DNA from: Lachnospiraceae bacterium
GTDB lineage: Bacteria; Bacillota_A; Clostridia; Lachnospirales; Lachnospiraceae
Direction of reading: 5' to 3'
Length of the DNA stretch: 64,000 bases
NCBI GenBank assembly: GCA_017522685.1
Contig: JAFWYN010000004.1
Span: 44,770-108,769, forward strand
This document shows positions 19,237-27,667 of the stretch, in pieces. Each line of letters starts with the position of its first letter. Position 1 is the first letter of the stretch. A program made the position numbers and the translations under genes. The notes under the pieces are model-generated. The model saw nothing but the letters and a program-made list of their open reading frames with translations, searched no databases and was not told where the DNA came from.

Positions 19237-19731
19237 TTAGTCTGTAAACACCTTCCTGGGTGCCACGCTCTTAAGAGCCTTCACCAATCCTTCGGAAGGA
19301 GTCAAAATCACCTTGGTGCCGCCTTCGTAATAAAGAGCATATCTTAAATCCGGTTGCTCTTCACCTGCACTAAAATCCCTTACTACTACATTACGGTTCT
19401 TGTAGCTGTCCAAATGATAAGAACGGATGGGGGCAAATATTTCCATACGCTCTACCGTAAATACTGCCACACGCTTTCTCTTGGACTTGGCCATTACCTT
19501 GTCTATGGTCAGCTCCCTGTCTAAATACAGATATTCATATTCAATATCGGAATTCATATAGCAGAAATAGGCACCCACACCTGCACCCACGGCACCTAAA
19601 AGAGCGGGCCAGAAGAAATAAATACCGAAAAAGGTAAGTACCACTGCCAATATAATCAAAAATACCTGAAAAAACTTTAATAACACAGATTGCTTCGCCT
19701 GTACCAGGCATTCTACATAAGTATCACTCAT
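19237..19731 (-). CDS. Small conserved membrane protein of unknown function
   Basis: A 164-residue protein with two close membrane helices (about 18-36 and 39-56, with a Gly/Ala-rich second one) followed by a soluble beta-rich domain. It has a strongly basic stretch KSKRKRVAVF near residue 83 and a PxxxSxxLVKAL-type C terminus. The overall look (short two-helix hairpin plus PH-like domain) resembles a small Lachnospiraceae family that I recall as DUF6106, but I cannot verify that. An AAGGA ribosome binding site precedes the ATG at 19731. It lies upstream of guaB on the same strand but guaB has its own promoter. Confidence 0.6.
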   Translation of the reverse strand: MSDTYVECLVQAKQSVLLKFFQVFLIILAVVLTFFGIYFFWPALLGAVGAGVGAYFCYMNSDIEYEYLYLDRELTIDKVMAKSKRKRVAVFTVERMEIFAPIRSYHLDSYKNRNVVVRDFSAGEEQPDLRYALYYEGGTKVILTPSEGLVKALKSVAPRKVFTD

Positions 19732-19857
19732 AACACACCATTCCTTTTCTGAAATCTCTTAAAAAGATGATATAACAGATAAAGAAAACTTTCAAGCATC
19801 AGAATGTCTGATTTTGTCTTTTTATGATTTTTTTAGATTCATATAAGGAATCATTCA

Positions 19858-19886
19858 TTGACAGTGTCCGAAAAAGACTTTATTAT
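19858..19886 (+). promoter_or_regulatory. Sigma-A-type promoter of the plus-strand gene at 19919
   Basis: TTGACA (19858-19863), 17 bp spacer, TATTAT (19881-19886) on the plus strand, 32 bp before the ATG. Confidence 0.8.
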
Positions 19887-19918
19887 ATTTTAAGAAACTC
19901 ATATAAAGGAGAATACAC

Positions 19919-20665
19919 ATGCCTGTTATGGATGAATTTCGCGAGGAACGCGAAGCTATAAAGAACGGTAGTCTTTCCTACAAATTAAAATATATCTGGG
20001 ATTACTATAAATGGGTTATTATCGGTGTATTAATAGCCATCCCCATTATCATTTCCATTGTAAAGGATATTGTAAACGCAAAGGACTATATTTTCTACGG
20101 TTTATTTCTAAACTCCTACTCACCGACGGAGACCATTGAAGAATATATGGCAGGCTTTGCCGAGGAATATCAGTTGGATACGGAAAACTACCAAATAGAA
20201 CTGGATTCCTCCCTCAGTATGGTAGTTGATAATTATGATGAAGGCTCTCTTGCCACCATCAACCGCATTATTGCCAGTCTGTCTGTGGGCGAATTGGACT
20301 TTCTGGCTGCCGACCCTGCGGTATTTGAGCATTATGCCACACAAAATACCTTCCATGATTTATCTAACATGCTGACAGCAGAACAAAAGGAAAAGCTTGC
20401 CCCCTACTTTTTTTATATAGATGGTGCGGAAGCAGAAAAGCGTATGAACTCTGATGATGCTATCGCCTATACACCTAAGGAATATGACCATCAGGATCCT
20501 GAAAGCATGGAAAAACCCCTTTTAGTAGGATTATGTATCCAGGACAGCCCCAGCCTTTCAAAGATGTTTGTCTTCAAGGATACCAAGACCATTTTCGGTA
20601 TCCCGGCCGGTTGTAAGCATGCCGAAACATCCCTTCAGTTTATTGACTATATTTTTAAAGAATAA
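19919..20665 (+). CDS. Membrane-anchored extracytoplasmic protein of unknown function
   Basis: A 248-residue protein with a charged cytoplasmic N terminus, one membrane helix (about residues 36-54) and a soluble outside domain. The segment LDFLAADPAVFEHYATQ followed by FHDLSNMLT reads like the second half of a type-2 periplasmic binding fold (a 'GKVDIILADEEAF...YFADLSDLL' type pattern), so a truncated or non-transport binding domain is possible; this is inference. AAAGGAGA precedes the ATG, a strong promoter lies upstream and a terminator follows at 20688. It is one of only two plus-strand genes here and is monocistronic. It sits next to potD but is convergent with it. Confidence 0.65.
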   Translation: MPVMDEFREEREAIKNGSLSYKLKYIWDYYKWVIIGVLIAIPIIISIVKDIVNAKDYIFYGLFLNSYSPTETIEEYMAGFAEEYQLDTENYQIELDSSLSMVVDNYDEGSLATINRIIASLSVGELDFLAADPAVFEHYATQNTFHDLSNMLTAEQKEKLAPYFFYIDGAEAEKRMNSDDAIAYTPKEYDHQDPESMEKPLLVGLCIQDSPSLSKMFVFKDTKTIFGIPAGCKHAETSLQFIDYIFKE

Positions 20666-20687
20666 ATTATCGCCCGACGGCGACAAT

Positions 20688-20719
20688 AAAAACGGACATC
20701 CCGACGATGTCCGTTTTTT
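20688..20719 (+). terminator. Bidirectional intrinsic terminator between convergent genes
   Basis: A 10-bp perfect stem AACGGACATC / GATGTCCGTT with a 5-nt loop, T6 on the plus side and T5 on the minus side. It serves the plus-strand gene ending at 20665 and potD ending at 20728 on the minus strand. Confidence 0.88.
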
Positions 20720-20727
20720 CATTTCAC

Positions 20728-21774
20728 CTATTCACAAGCATTTCTGAACTGACTCCAAATTTCAGAATGTAACTCCTCTGCTTCAGTGGAAACATTCTGG
20801 ATAATCTCCCCTGCTGCCGCATCTGCAGGTAATACCAGGAAATCCTTCATTTCTGCGGAAATCAAATCCTCCGCTCCCTTATTCGCACAGTAATAGCCTA
20901 CATACTCATAGCATTTTGCTGCATTTTCCGGCTTATTAATATAGTCAAGGAAAGCATATGCCGCATCTGCATTAGGTGCCTTGGAAGGAATAAAGGAAGC
21001 CATAATACCAAAGCCCAGACCTTCCTCGGGATATACAATCTTCAAATCCGCATTAGCCATCTTTGCGGCTACTACCTGTGAAGAGTAGAAAAAGCCTGCT
21101 GCCACTTCACCACTTAAAATGAAGTCCTGGGTATTACTGTCATTGATGACTCTTACATTGGGTGCCAGCTGAAGAAGCTTCTCCCCTGCCTTTTTAATGG
21201 TATCCAAATTCTCTGTATTAAAGGATTCCCCTAAGGTCTTTAAAGTAATACCGTTAATTACTCTGTAATTGGCAATCAATGCAACATTGTCTTCCAGTGC
21301 AGGATTCCACAAATCTTTATAGCCCTTGATTTCCACATCCGTAGCTGCCGGATTGTACACAATCAAAGGAATACCGGCTGCATAGGGCACGGTATACTCA
21401 TTCTTGGGATCATAAAACTGTGACATAAACACCGGATTGTACTGCTCATAATTTTTCAACTTAGCAGTATCCAGCTTCTGACTTAAGCCCTCCGCAATCA
21501 CCACTTCGATAATATAATCGTCTGCAATAACCAAGTCATAATCTCCGCCCTCAGTCTCTTCCAGCTTTGCCAGCATATCCTCATCATAATCAAAATGTGA
21601 GAAGTTAATCTTATAACCGGTCTCCTTTTCAAATCCCTCCAGAATCTCAGGCGGGAACATACCATCCCAGGTATAAAGATTCAATTCGCCTTTTTCCTGT
21701 TCTTTGTTGCCGCAACCTGTTACAAAAGCCAGAAATAACAACAACGCCAACAGAATCAGTAATGTTTTCTTCAT
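20728..21774 (-). CDS. potD: Spermidine/putrescine ABC transporter substrate-binding lipoprotein
   Basis: A 348-residue lipoprotein with a hydrophobic signal ending in VTGC (Cys21) and a type-2 periplasmic binding fold. The segments LNLYTWDGMFPPEILEGFEK, YDLVIADDY and ANLRVINDSNTQDFI-type middle parts match PotD. It captures polyamines outside the cell for the PotABC importer. Its ATG overlaps the potC stop (ATGA), and it is the last gene of potABCD. A terminator follows at 20688-20719. Confidence 0.93.
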   Translation of the reverse strand: MKKTLLILLALLLFLAFVTGCGNKEQEKGELNLYTWDGMFPPEILEGFEKETGYKINFSHFDYDEDMLAKLEETEGGDYDLVIADDYIIEVVIAEGLSQKLDTAKLKNYEQYNPVFMSQFYDPKNEYTVPYAAGIPLIVYNPAATDVEIKGYKDLWNPALEDNVALIANYRVINGITLKTLGESFNTENLDTIKKAGEKLLQLAPNVRVINDSNTQDFILSGEVAAGFFYSSQVVAAKMANADLKIVYPEEGLGFGIMASFIPSKAPNADAAYAFLDYINKPENAAKCYEYVGYYCANKGAEDLISAEMKDFLVLPADAAAGEIIQNVSTEAEELHSEIWSQFRNACE

Positions 21775-22580
21775 TTTCTTTCTCCTTTTTCACTTTTCTC
21801 TTTTACACCAATCTTATTTATGAAAGCGGCTCCTACCAAAAGCAGTGCCGTTATCACCAGCATAATGGTTGCCAAGGCATTGATTTCCGGTGTGACGCCG
21901 GTTTTTACCTTGGTATATATCTTGATAGGCAATGTATTCACCTTGGGTCCTGTCACAAAAATGCTGATTACCACATCATCAAAGGACATGGCAAAGGACA
22001 GCATGGCTCCGGAAAGAATGGCCGGCAGTATCAAAGGTAAGGTAATATCAAAAAAGACTCTTACCGGAGTGGCCCCTAAGTCCAATGCTGCCTCCGCATA
22101 TGCTTTATCCATTCCCACCAGACGTGCCTTTACCATGGAATATACATAGGGCACACAAAAGGTGGTATGGGCAATAATCAATGTCAGCATACCAAAGGGC
22201 AAATTCATAAAGGAAAACACTGCAAGAAATACCATACCCAGGATAATCTCCGGTATCATAATGGGCATCAGACTTAAGCCTGCTACTGCTTTGTCTGCCT
22301 TACTTTTTCTTCCGTGCATTCCCAATGCGCCCGTGGTCCCGATAACAATAGCCAAAAGACAACTGCTGCCTGCCAGAATCAAACTGTTTAACAGGGCTTC
22401 CCAAAGGTCCGAATCCCGAAACAGCTCCCGATACCATTTCAAGGAAAATCCGTCCCAAACCGTGGACAGCTTCGATTCGTTAAAAGAATAAATCACTGTC
22501 AATAGAATCGGAACATAAGTAAGCACTGTCAACAAAGCCACATATACAATTGTAAACTTATGCCAAAAAGGTTTTTTCAT
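21771..22580 (-). CDS. potC: Spermidine/putrescine ABC transporter permease PotC
   Basis: A 269-residue permease with six predicted helices. The cytoplasmic EAA loop at about residues 160-180 (YAEAALDLGATPVRVFFDIT) contacts the ATPase. It forms the membrane channel with PotB. It starts 6 bp after potB and its stop overlaps potD. Confidence 0.93.
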   Translation of the reverse strand: MKKPFWHKFTIVYVALLTVLTYVPILLTVIYSFNESKLSTVWDGFSLKWYRELFRDSDLWEALLNSLILAGSSCLLAIVIGTTGALGMHGRKSKADKAVAGLSLMPIMIPEIILGMVFLAVFSFMNLPFGMLTLIIAHTTFCVPYVYSMVKARLVGMDKAYAEAALDLGATPVRVFFDITLPLILPAILSGAMLSFAMSFDDVVISIFVTGPKVNTLPIKIYTKVKTGVTPEINALATIMLVITALLLVGAAFINKIGVKEKSEKGERK

Positions 22581-22586
22581 AATCTG

Positions 22587-23465
22587 CTAAAAAATTCCTT
22601 CCAATTCAGAAGTTCCTGCAATATTCCGGTACAATTTCAGTATCAGCCAGGTAAGAATCAGAAGTACCACCGACAAGGCTGCCGCAAAGGGCTGATTCCT
22701 TCCCTTGGTCATCTGTTCCTGTATTACATTTCCCACCAGTACAATTTTATTACCGCCCAACAAATCCGCTATGAAAAACAATCCCATGGAAGGTACAAAG
22801 GTAAGTACCACACCGGACAAAAGTCCGGGAAGGGTCAGCGGAAAACTTACGGTCCAAAAGGCCTTCCAGGAAGATGCCCCCAAATCCCTGGAAGCTTCCA
22901 CCAAACTGTAATCCAATTTCTCCGCACTGGAGTATACTGCCAATATCATAAAAGGAAGCAGGGCATAAATCATACCCACCACCACCGCCGGATAGGTATA
23001 CAAAAGCTTCAGCGGCTTTTCTGTCAGTCCTAACCCCATCAGTATCTTATCTAACACACCATTGCTTCGAAACACAATAATCCAACCGTATAAACGGATA
23101 ATAGCGCTGGTAAAAAATGGTATCAGAATCAGCAAAAGCATCCTTTTCTTCCATTGTTTATTCATGCGTGCCATGATATATCCGTAAGGGTAACCCAACA
23201 AGGTTATGCATATGGTAGAGGTAAAAGCCAACTTCAGAGAATCCGCGAAATTCCCCAAATACATAGGGCTGAATATTCTTTTATAATTCTCCAGGGTAAA
23301 TGTAAAATCCACACCCCATATTTCCGCTCTCTTTAAAAAACTTAACAAAAATAAATATACAAAAGGCAGGCCTACAAACAACAGGGTAAAGATATAAATG
23401 GGCAGTACCAGCAGTCGGTTTCCTTTTGCTTCCCCGGACTTCCTACCTTGACTCTGTTTCGCCAT
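22587..23465 (-). CDS. potB: Spermidine/putrescine ABC transporter permease PotB
   Basis: A 292-residue permease with six predicted helices and an EAA loop (LVEASRDLGASSWKAFWTVS, about residues 191-210). AAGGAGG precedes the ATG. The start overlaps the end of potA by 23 bp, indicating coupled translation. It is the partner of PotC in the polyamine importer. Confidence 0.93.
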   Translation of the reverse strand: MAKQSQGRKSGEAKGNRLLVLPIYIFTLLFVGLPFVYLFLLSFLKRAEIWGVDFTFTLENYKRIFSPMYLGNFADSLKLAFTSTICITLLGYPYGYIMARMNKQWKKRMLLLILIPFFTSAIIRLYGWIIVFRSNGVLDKILMGLGLTEKPLKLLYTYPAVVVGMIYALLPFMILAVYSSAEKLDYSLVEASRDLGASSWKAFWTVSFPLTLPGLLSGVVLTFVPSMGLFFIADLLGGNKIVLVGNVIQEQMTKGRNQPFAAALSVVLLILTWLILKLYRNIAGTSELEGIF

Positions 23466-24447
23466 GGTACTCCTCCTTTTCGTCCGCCACTTCCACTGCC
23501 GCCTCCGGTTTCCAGCCTATTTTTATTGTTTCACCGACTCTTCTGTCCGCATCGATACCATAACGGTTCGCCGTAATACGCTGACCATCAGCCAGTTCAA
23601 ATACTATACGTAGCTGTCCGCCGGCAAAACTCTTTTCTACCACCATTGCTTCATGGACACAAACCTCTTCTCCATCCATCAACACATTCTCCGCTCTCAC
23701 GGCATAAGCCTTGCCTGACTCGCGATAAATGTTAGCATCTCCCACGAAACTTGCCACATAGGAGGTTTTGGGCTCATAATAAATCTCATTGGGTGTTCCG
23801 ATTTGCTCAAATCTTCCCTCCCTCATGACCGCAATACGATCCGACATATTAATGGCCTCTTCCTGGTCATGGGTGATATAGATGAAAGTCATACCCAACT
23901 GTTTCTGAAGCTTCTTTAATTCCAACTGCATTTGTCTGCGCAGCTTCAAATCCAAAGCACCCAAAGGCTCATCCAGCAAAAGTACTCTGGGTTGATTGAT
24001 TACCGCTCTGGCTATGGCCACACGTTGCCTTTGTCCTCCGGAAAGCTGATCCGGTCTTCTCTTTCCAAAGCCCTCCAATTGCACCAGCTGAAGCATCTTT
24101 TCCACTTGCACTTTGATTTCAGCCTTGGCTACACCTCGAAGGCGCATACCGTAACCGATATTTTCCTCCACTGACATATGGGGAAACAGTGCATAGTTTT
24201 GGAAAACCGTATTGACATTTCTTTTATTGGGCACCATCTCGGTAATATCCTGTCCATCCAGCCATACCTTACCCTCATCCGCATGCTCCAATCCGGCGAT
24301 GATACGAAGGGTTGTGGTTTTTCCGCAGCCGGAAGCACCCAGCAGAGTGATAAACTCTCCCTGTGCCACGGATAAATCTATTCCCTTCAATACTTCCGTA
24401 TCGTCAAAGGTCTTATGAATTTTTTCCAATCGCAAAATTTCACTCAT
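23443..24447 (-). CDS. potA: Spermidine/putrescine ABC transporter ATP-binding protein
   Basis: A 334-residue ATPase. Walker A GASGCGKTT is at about 37-45, the signature LSGGQRQRVAIARA near 134, Walker B VLLLDEPLGALD follows, then the switch His in ITHDQEEA. A TOBE-like domain (about 240-330) is shorter than in many PotA proteins. It is the first gene of potABCD. GAGGAGAGCAAGGG precedes the ATG. The promoter must lie in the 76 bp shared with the divergent gene at 24524; a TATAAT is present, but the -35 is poor. Confidence 0.95.
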   Translation of the reverse strand: MSEILRLEKIHKTFDDTEVLKGIDLSVAQGEFITLLGASGCGKTTTLRIIAGLEHADEGKVWLDGQDITEMVPNKRNVNTVFQNYALFPHMSVEENIGYGMRLRGVAKAEIKVQVEKMLQLVQLEGFGKRRPDQLSGGQRQRVAIARAVINQPRVLLLDEPLGALDLKLRRQMQLELKKLQKQLGMTFIYITHDQEEAINMSDRIAVMREGRFEQIGTPNEIYYEPKTSYVASFVGDANIYRESGKAYAVRAENVLMDGEEVCVHEAMVVEKSFAGGQLRIVFELADGQRITANRYGIDADRRVGETIKIGWKPEAAVEVADEKEEYHGETESR

Positions 24448-24468
24448 TCCCTTGCTCTCCTCTGCATA

Positions 24469-24518
24469 AACCTCGATTTCTTCTCATAGATTATATAAAG
24501 TATTATGAAAACGAGGTT
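24469..24518. repeat. Inverted repeat flanking the divergent potA / 24524 promoter region
   Basis: AACCTCG (24469-24475) and CGAGGTT (24512-24518) are perfect 7-bp inverted arms spaced by 36 bp. They bracket the TATAAT-like box in the divergent intergenic region. They could be a regulator site or chance. Confidence 0.35.
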
Positions 24519-24523
24519 GCTTT

Positions 24524-25012
24524 ATGAGTTCAAAAACAAAAATAGTTGTACTCCACATGAAAGAATTAGTCTATACCGGTATCTTTGTATTGCTTGGTAT
24601 CCTGCTCATTATCTTTTTGCTCATATTATTTGTACCCGGGGATGACACTTCCGCTTCTTCTGACAATACCTCCTCTCAAAGCGAAGAAATGGATTCTTCC
24701 TCCGATGTGTCCGTCAGCAGCGGTTCTCTTTACATACCCGGTCTCTATAATACGGAACTAATCCTAAATGACCAAGCCATCAATGTAGAGGTTATCGTCA
24801 ATCAATCGGAAATCACCTCTGTAAAGCTGGTGAACCTAAGCGAAGCCATCACTACCATGTATCCTCTTTTAGAGCCCACCTTTGACTCCATTGCAGAGCA
24901 AATATATGAGACCCAGTCCATTGAAAACATATCTTATGCCTCCGAGCACAAGTACACTTCCTTGGTTCTGTTGGAGGCTATCCGCAAATCTCTGGAAAAG
25001 GCTCAACCCTGA
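24524..25012 (+). CDS. Membrane-anchored protein with degenerate FMN-binding-like domain
   Basis: A 162-residue protein with one membrane helix (about residues 16-38), a Ser/Asp/Glu-rich linker (about 41-65) and a C-terminal domain of about 95 residues. The pattern PGLYNTELILNDQAINVEV...ITSVKLVN, then YTSLVLLEAIRKSLEKA, matches the small FMN_bind domain of flavin-carrying subunits. The Ser-Gly-Ala-Thr flavinylation motif is replaced by ASEHKYTS, so covalent FMN attachment is unlikely. It is divergent from potA. A GAGG ribosome binding site lies 7 nt before the ATG. The domain call is tentative. Confidence 0.6.
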   Translation: MSSKTKIVVLHMKELVYTGIFVLLGILLIIFLLILFVPGDDTSASSDNTSSQSEEMDSSSDVSVSSGSLYIPGLYNTELILNDQAINVEVIVNQSEITSVKLVNLSEAITTMYPLLEPTFDSIAEQIYETQSIENISYASEHKYTSLVLLEAIRKSLEKAQP

Positions 25013-25024
25013 ATACCATAATAT

Positions 25025-25056
25025 GGGACGGTGTATATCGATTCCTGCTCCGTCCC
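25025..25056. terminator. Possible bidirectional terminator between convergent genes
   Basis: GGGACGG (25025-25031) and CCGTCCC (25050-25056) form a 7-bp stem with a long 18-nt loop, between the plus-strand gene ending at 25012 and hslO ending at 25073. The T tract is weak, hence low confidence. Confidence 0.4.
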
Positions 25057-25072
25057 TATTTATCATTACTTT

Positions 25073-25948
25073 TTACGCTTTCCTGCAAATTTCTTCCAGT
25101 TCTTCTACCGTAAATTCATAACCGGCATTACAGAAATGACACTTTACCTCGATTGTTTCCCCATCCTCAATCATTTCCTGCAGTTCCTTTTTACCCACAC
25201 TGATAAGTGCCTTTTCTATACGCTCTTTTCCGCAATTACAGCAAAAACGGGGCTGACGGTTTTCCACGATCTCCAAGTCAAAACCATCCAATAAAGTCTT
25301 AAGAATATCCTCCGGTGACTTGCCTTCCTCCAGCATGCTGGTCACAGAAGCTACCTGTGACAGATTCTTCTCCAGCTTTTCAATCACCGCTTCCTCCGTA
25401 AAAGGCATCAGCTGGATAATAAATCCTCCTGCCTGCTTTACGGTATTATCTCTCTCCATCAAAACACCAAGACCAACACAAGAAGGAATCTGCTCCGAAG
25501 TAGCAAAATAATAGGTCAAATCCTCTGCAATTTCACCTGTTTGCAGCTCCACCTGTCCTACATAGGGCTCCTTCAGACCCATATCCCGAATGATACTCAG
25601 TGTACCGCTTCCCAAAGCACCGGACACATCCAGCTTCCCTTTGGCATTTGCCGGAATGATAACATCACCCACCAATGGGTATCCCTTTACATTGCCCTCT
25701 GCATCTGCTGTTACCACCAGACCTTTTCCCGGTCCGTCTCCCCTGATTTGTAGGGTCAGCAAATCCTTCTCACCCTTTAACATACTTCCCATCATGGCAC
25801 CTGCTGATAACAATCGTCCCAAAGCCGCTGTCATCACCGGGCTGGTATTATGGGCTGTTCTGGCGGTTTCCACCATTTCTCTTGTGGTACAGGCAAATGC
25901 TCTGATTTGGGCATTTGCAGCTGTTGCTCTTACCATATAATCTGTCAT
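25073..25948 (-). CDS. hslO: Hsp33 redox-regulated chaperone
   Basis: A 291-residue Hsp33. Oxidation releases zinc from four C-terminal cysteines and turns on holdase activity. The zinc site is seen as CNC (in RFCCNCGKERI) and CHFC, about 30 residues apart, and the N-terminal substrate-binding domain begins with DYMVRATAANAQIRAFA and LTLQIRGDGPGKGL. I prefer ATG 25948 to the in-frame GTG at 25957 because AGGAAG is then well spaced. The preceding methyltransferase gene ends 27 bp upstream, so the two are probably co-transcribed. Confidence 0.95.
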   Translation of the reverse strand: MTDYMVRATAANAQIRAFACTTREMVETARTAHNTSPVMTAALGRLLSAGAMMGSMLKGEKDLLTLQIRGDGPGKGLVVTADAEGNVKGYPLVGDVIIPANAKGKLDVSGALGSGTLSIIRDMGLKEPYVGQVELQTGEIAEDLTYYFATSEQIPSCVGLGVLMERDNTVKQAGGFIIQLMPFTEEAVIEKLEKNLSQVASVTSMLEEGKSPEDILKTLLDGFDLEIVENRQPRFCCNCGKERIEKALISVGKKELQEMIEDGETIEVKCHFCNAGYEFTVEELEEICRKA

Positions 25949-25975
25949 AATTTTCACTTCTTCCTATCCGTAATT

Positions 25976-26776
25976 CTACTGAACCGTTTTCCCCTGCTCT
26001 CTTGCTACTACCAATACTCTCTGAGTGGTATCACAAACAGGTTGTTCCGTATCTGCATCCATCAGCTCCACCGTGATCAAACCGGCTTTTTCCAACAGCA
26101 TACTTATCTGCTGACAGGTATAGCCCCTCTGAAAATGTGTTTCCGTGAAACGCCGGAACAAATCCTCTTCTTCCTGCACGAAAACAGTCACATCATATTG
26201 ATTGATGCAAGATTCCTCATCATAATAATTTTCCCAGATAAAACTGCAATCATCCCTATTTTCTGCGATGGTGGTATCTCCAATCATCTCCCGGTATTTA
26301 TAATCCGTGTTAAAATCAAATATAAAAATACCGCCGGGATATAAATAATTATTCACCAAAGAGAACACTTCCAAAAGTTCCTCTTCCTCCAAAACATAAT
26401 TCACACAATCACAAACACTGACCACGGTACCTACGGTGCTGTAAAGTTCCAGCTCCCGCATATCCTGCAAAAGATAGAGAATCTCCTCTCCGCTTTCCAC
26501 CCGCTTTTCCATGGCAATGCCCAGCATGGACTCCGAATTGTCCACACCAATCATATCATAACCCTTTTGATACAAGGCCGATGTAAGGGTACCGGTTCCG
26601 CAGCCCAAATCCACCACCAGATTCTTCTCCGAATCCAGTACATCCTCCGCATCTCTTTCCGGCTTGGATACACCGTATTTTGTTATCAACCTGCAAATTC
26701 TTTCGCACCATTCCTCATAAGGAGTGGCATCCATAAAGGTATCATATACATAGGCAAAATCCTGATATGCTTCCAT
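25976..26776 (-). CDS. Class I SAM-dependent methyltransferase
   Basis: A 266-residue methyltransferase with motif I VVDLGCGTGTLT (about residues 54-65), the acidic ribose-binding IGVDNSE, and a following segment VSVCDCVNYVL, typical of small-molecule or tRNA-type class I enzymes. The N terminus AYVYDTFMDATPYEEW is shared with the YqeM-like group. The substrate cannot be told. GGAGG precedes the ATG; hslO follows closely. Confidence 0.85.
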   Translation of the reverse strand: MEAYQDFAYVYDTFMDATPYEEWCERICRLITKYGVSKPERDAEDVLDSEKNLVVDLGCGTGTLTSALYQKGYDMIGVDNSESMLGIAMEKRVESGEEILYLLQDMRELELYSTVGTVVSVCDCVNYVLEEEELLEVFSLVNNYLYPGGIFIFDFNTDYKYREMIGDTTIAENRDDCSFIWENYYDEESCINQYDVTVFVQEEEDLFRRFTETHFQRGYTCQQISMLLEKAGLITVELMDADTEQPVCDTTQRVLVVAREQGKTVQ

Positions 26777-26801
26777 GGGATTTCCTCCAAGGTCTTTCGT
26801 T

Positions 26802-27647
26802 TTATTCGCCCAGCTTCATGGCTACAATAAAGCCGGCAACCAATGCCACAATACCGCCGATTACAGTCAAGACACCAATAGTTGTAAATTCACCCATGGC
26901 TATAATGGCAATAGGGGATGCTACAATCAGACCGATAATCGCCCAATATGCATATAAAGGGAACTTTTCAAAAATAATTTCAATTAATTTTGCAATTGCA
27001 AAAATACCAAGCAACACACCCACACCGAAGGGGAATAAAATACCAAATCCCTTCAGAAGTCCATCCATATCGAAAGCCTTTAATGCGCTGAAGAAGTCTG
27101 TAATTGCAGACAAAATAGGCTTATAGTAACCAAGTAACAAAAGCATCATGGAGCCGCTGACACCGGGGATAACCATGGTGGCTGCTGCTATCACACCTAC
27201 GCCGAACATCTTAAGTACATTCACCAGATTAAAACTCATATCGGCTGCATTTCCTTCTGTTTCACCCATCAGTGCCATTACGGTTACCACTGCAAAGAAA
27301 GCCACAAAGGCAATAATATGGCCGGGTCTGATACTTTTTCCCTTTACATTTTTCCACATAGCAGGAAGACCGCCTACAACCAAACCAATAAAGCATAAGC
27401 TGGTCTGGAAGGGGAACACCTCAAACAGCTTCTCAATGGTAAAGGAACCACCAACCAAAGCAATACCCATACCAATTACAATAGGAATCAAAAACACAAT
27501 ACTTTTCTTAAGCTCCTTAAATAAGTGGGTAATACAATGAATCAGTTTATCATATATACCCATAGCCACCATCATGGTTCCGCCGCTGACACCGGGGATA
27601 ATATTAGCAAGCCCGATTACAACACCCTTCAAAATATCTTTAATCAT
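26802..27647 (-). CDS. popT: DUF368 undecaprenyl-phosphate translocase (PopT-type)
   Basis: A 281-residue polytopic membrane protein with the two repeated DUF368 motifs IPGVSGGTM (about 17-25) and IPGVSGSMM (about 160-168). These sit in two halves of similar layout, suggesting an inverted-topology repeat. DUF368 proteins have been identified as recyclers of undecaprenyl phosphate, flipping the lipid carrier back to the cytoplasmic side for wall synthesis. AAGGA lies ahead of the ATG. Downstream genes (methyltransferase, hslO) and upstream hisC are close, so a transcript hisC-popT-methyltransferase-hslO is possible. Confidence 0.88.
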   Translation of the reverse strand: MIKDILKGVVIGLANIIPGVSGGTMMVAMGIYDKLIHCITHLFKELKKSIVFLIPIVIGMGIALVGGSFTIEKLFEVFPFQTSLCFIGLVVGGLPAMWKNVKGKSIRPGHIIAFVAFFAVVTVMALMGETEGNAADMSFNLVNVLKMFGVGVIAAATMVIPGVSGSMMLLLLGYYKPILSAITDFFSALKAFDMDGLLKGFGILFPFGVGVLLGIFAIAKLIEIIFEKFPLYAYWAIIGLIVASPIAIIAMGEFTTIGVLTVIGGIVALVAGFIVAMKLGE

Positions 27648-27667
27648 TTCCTTATCCTCACTTTCAC

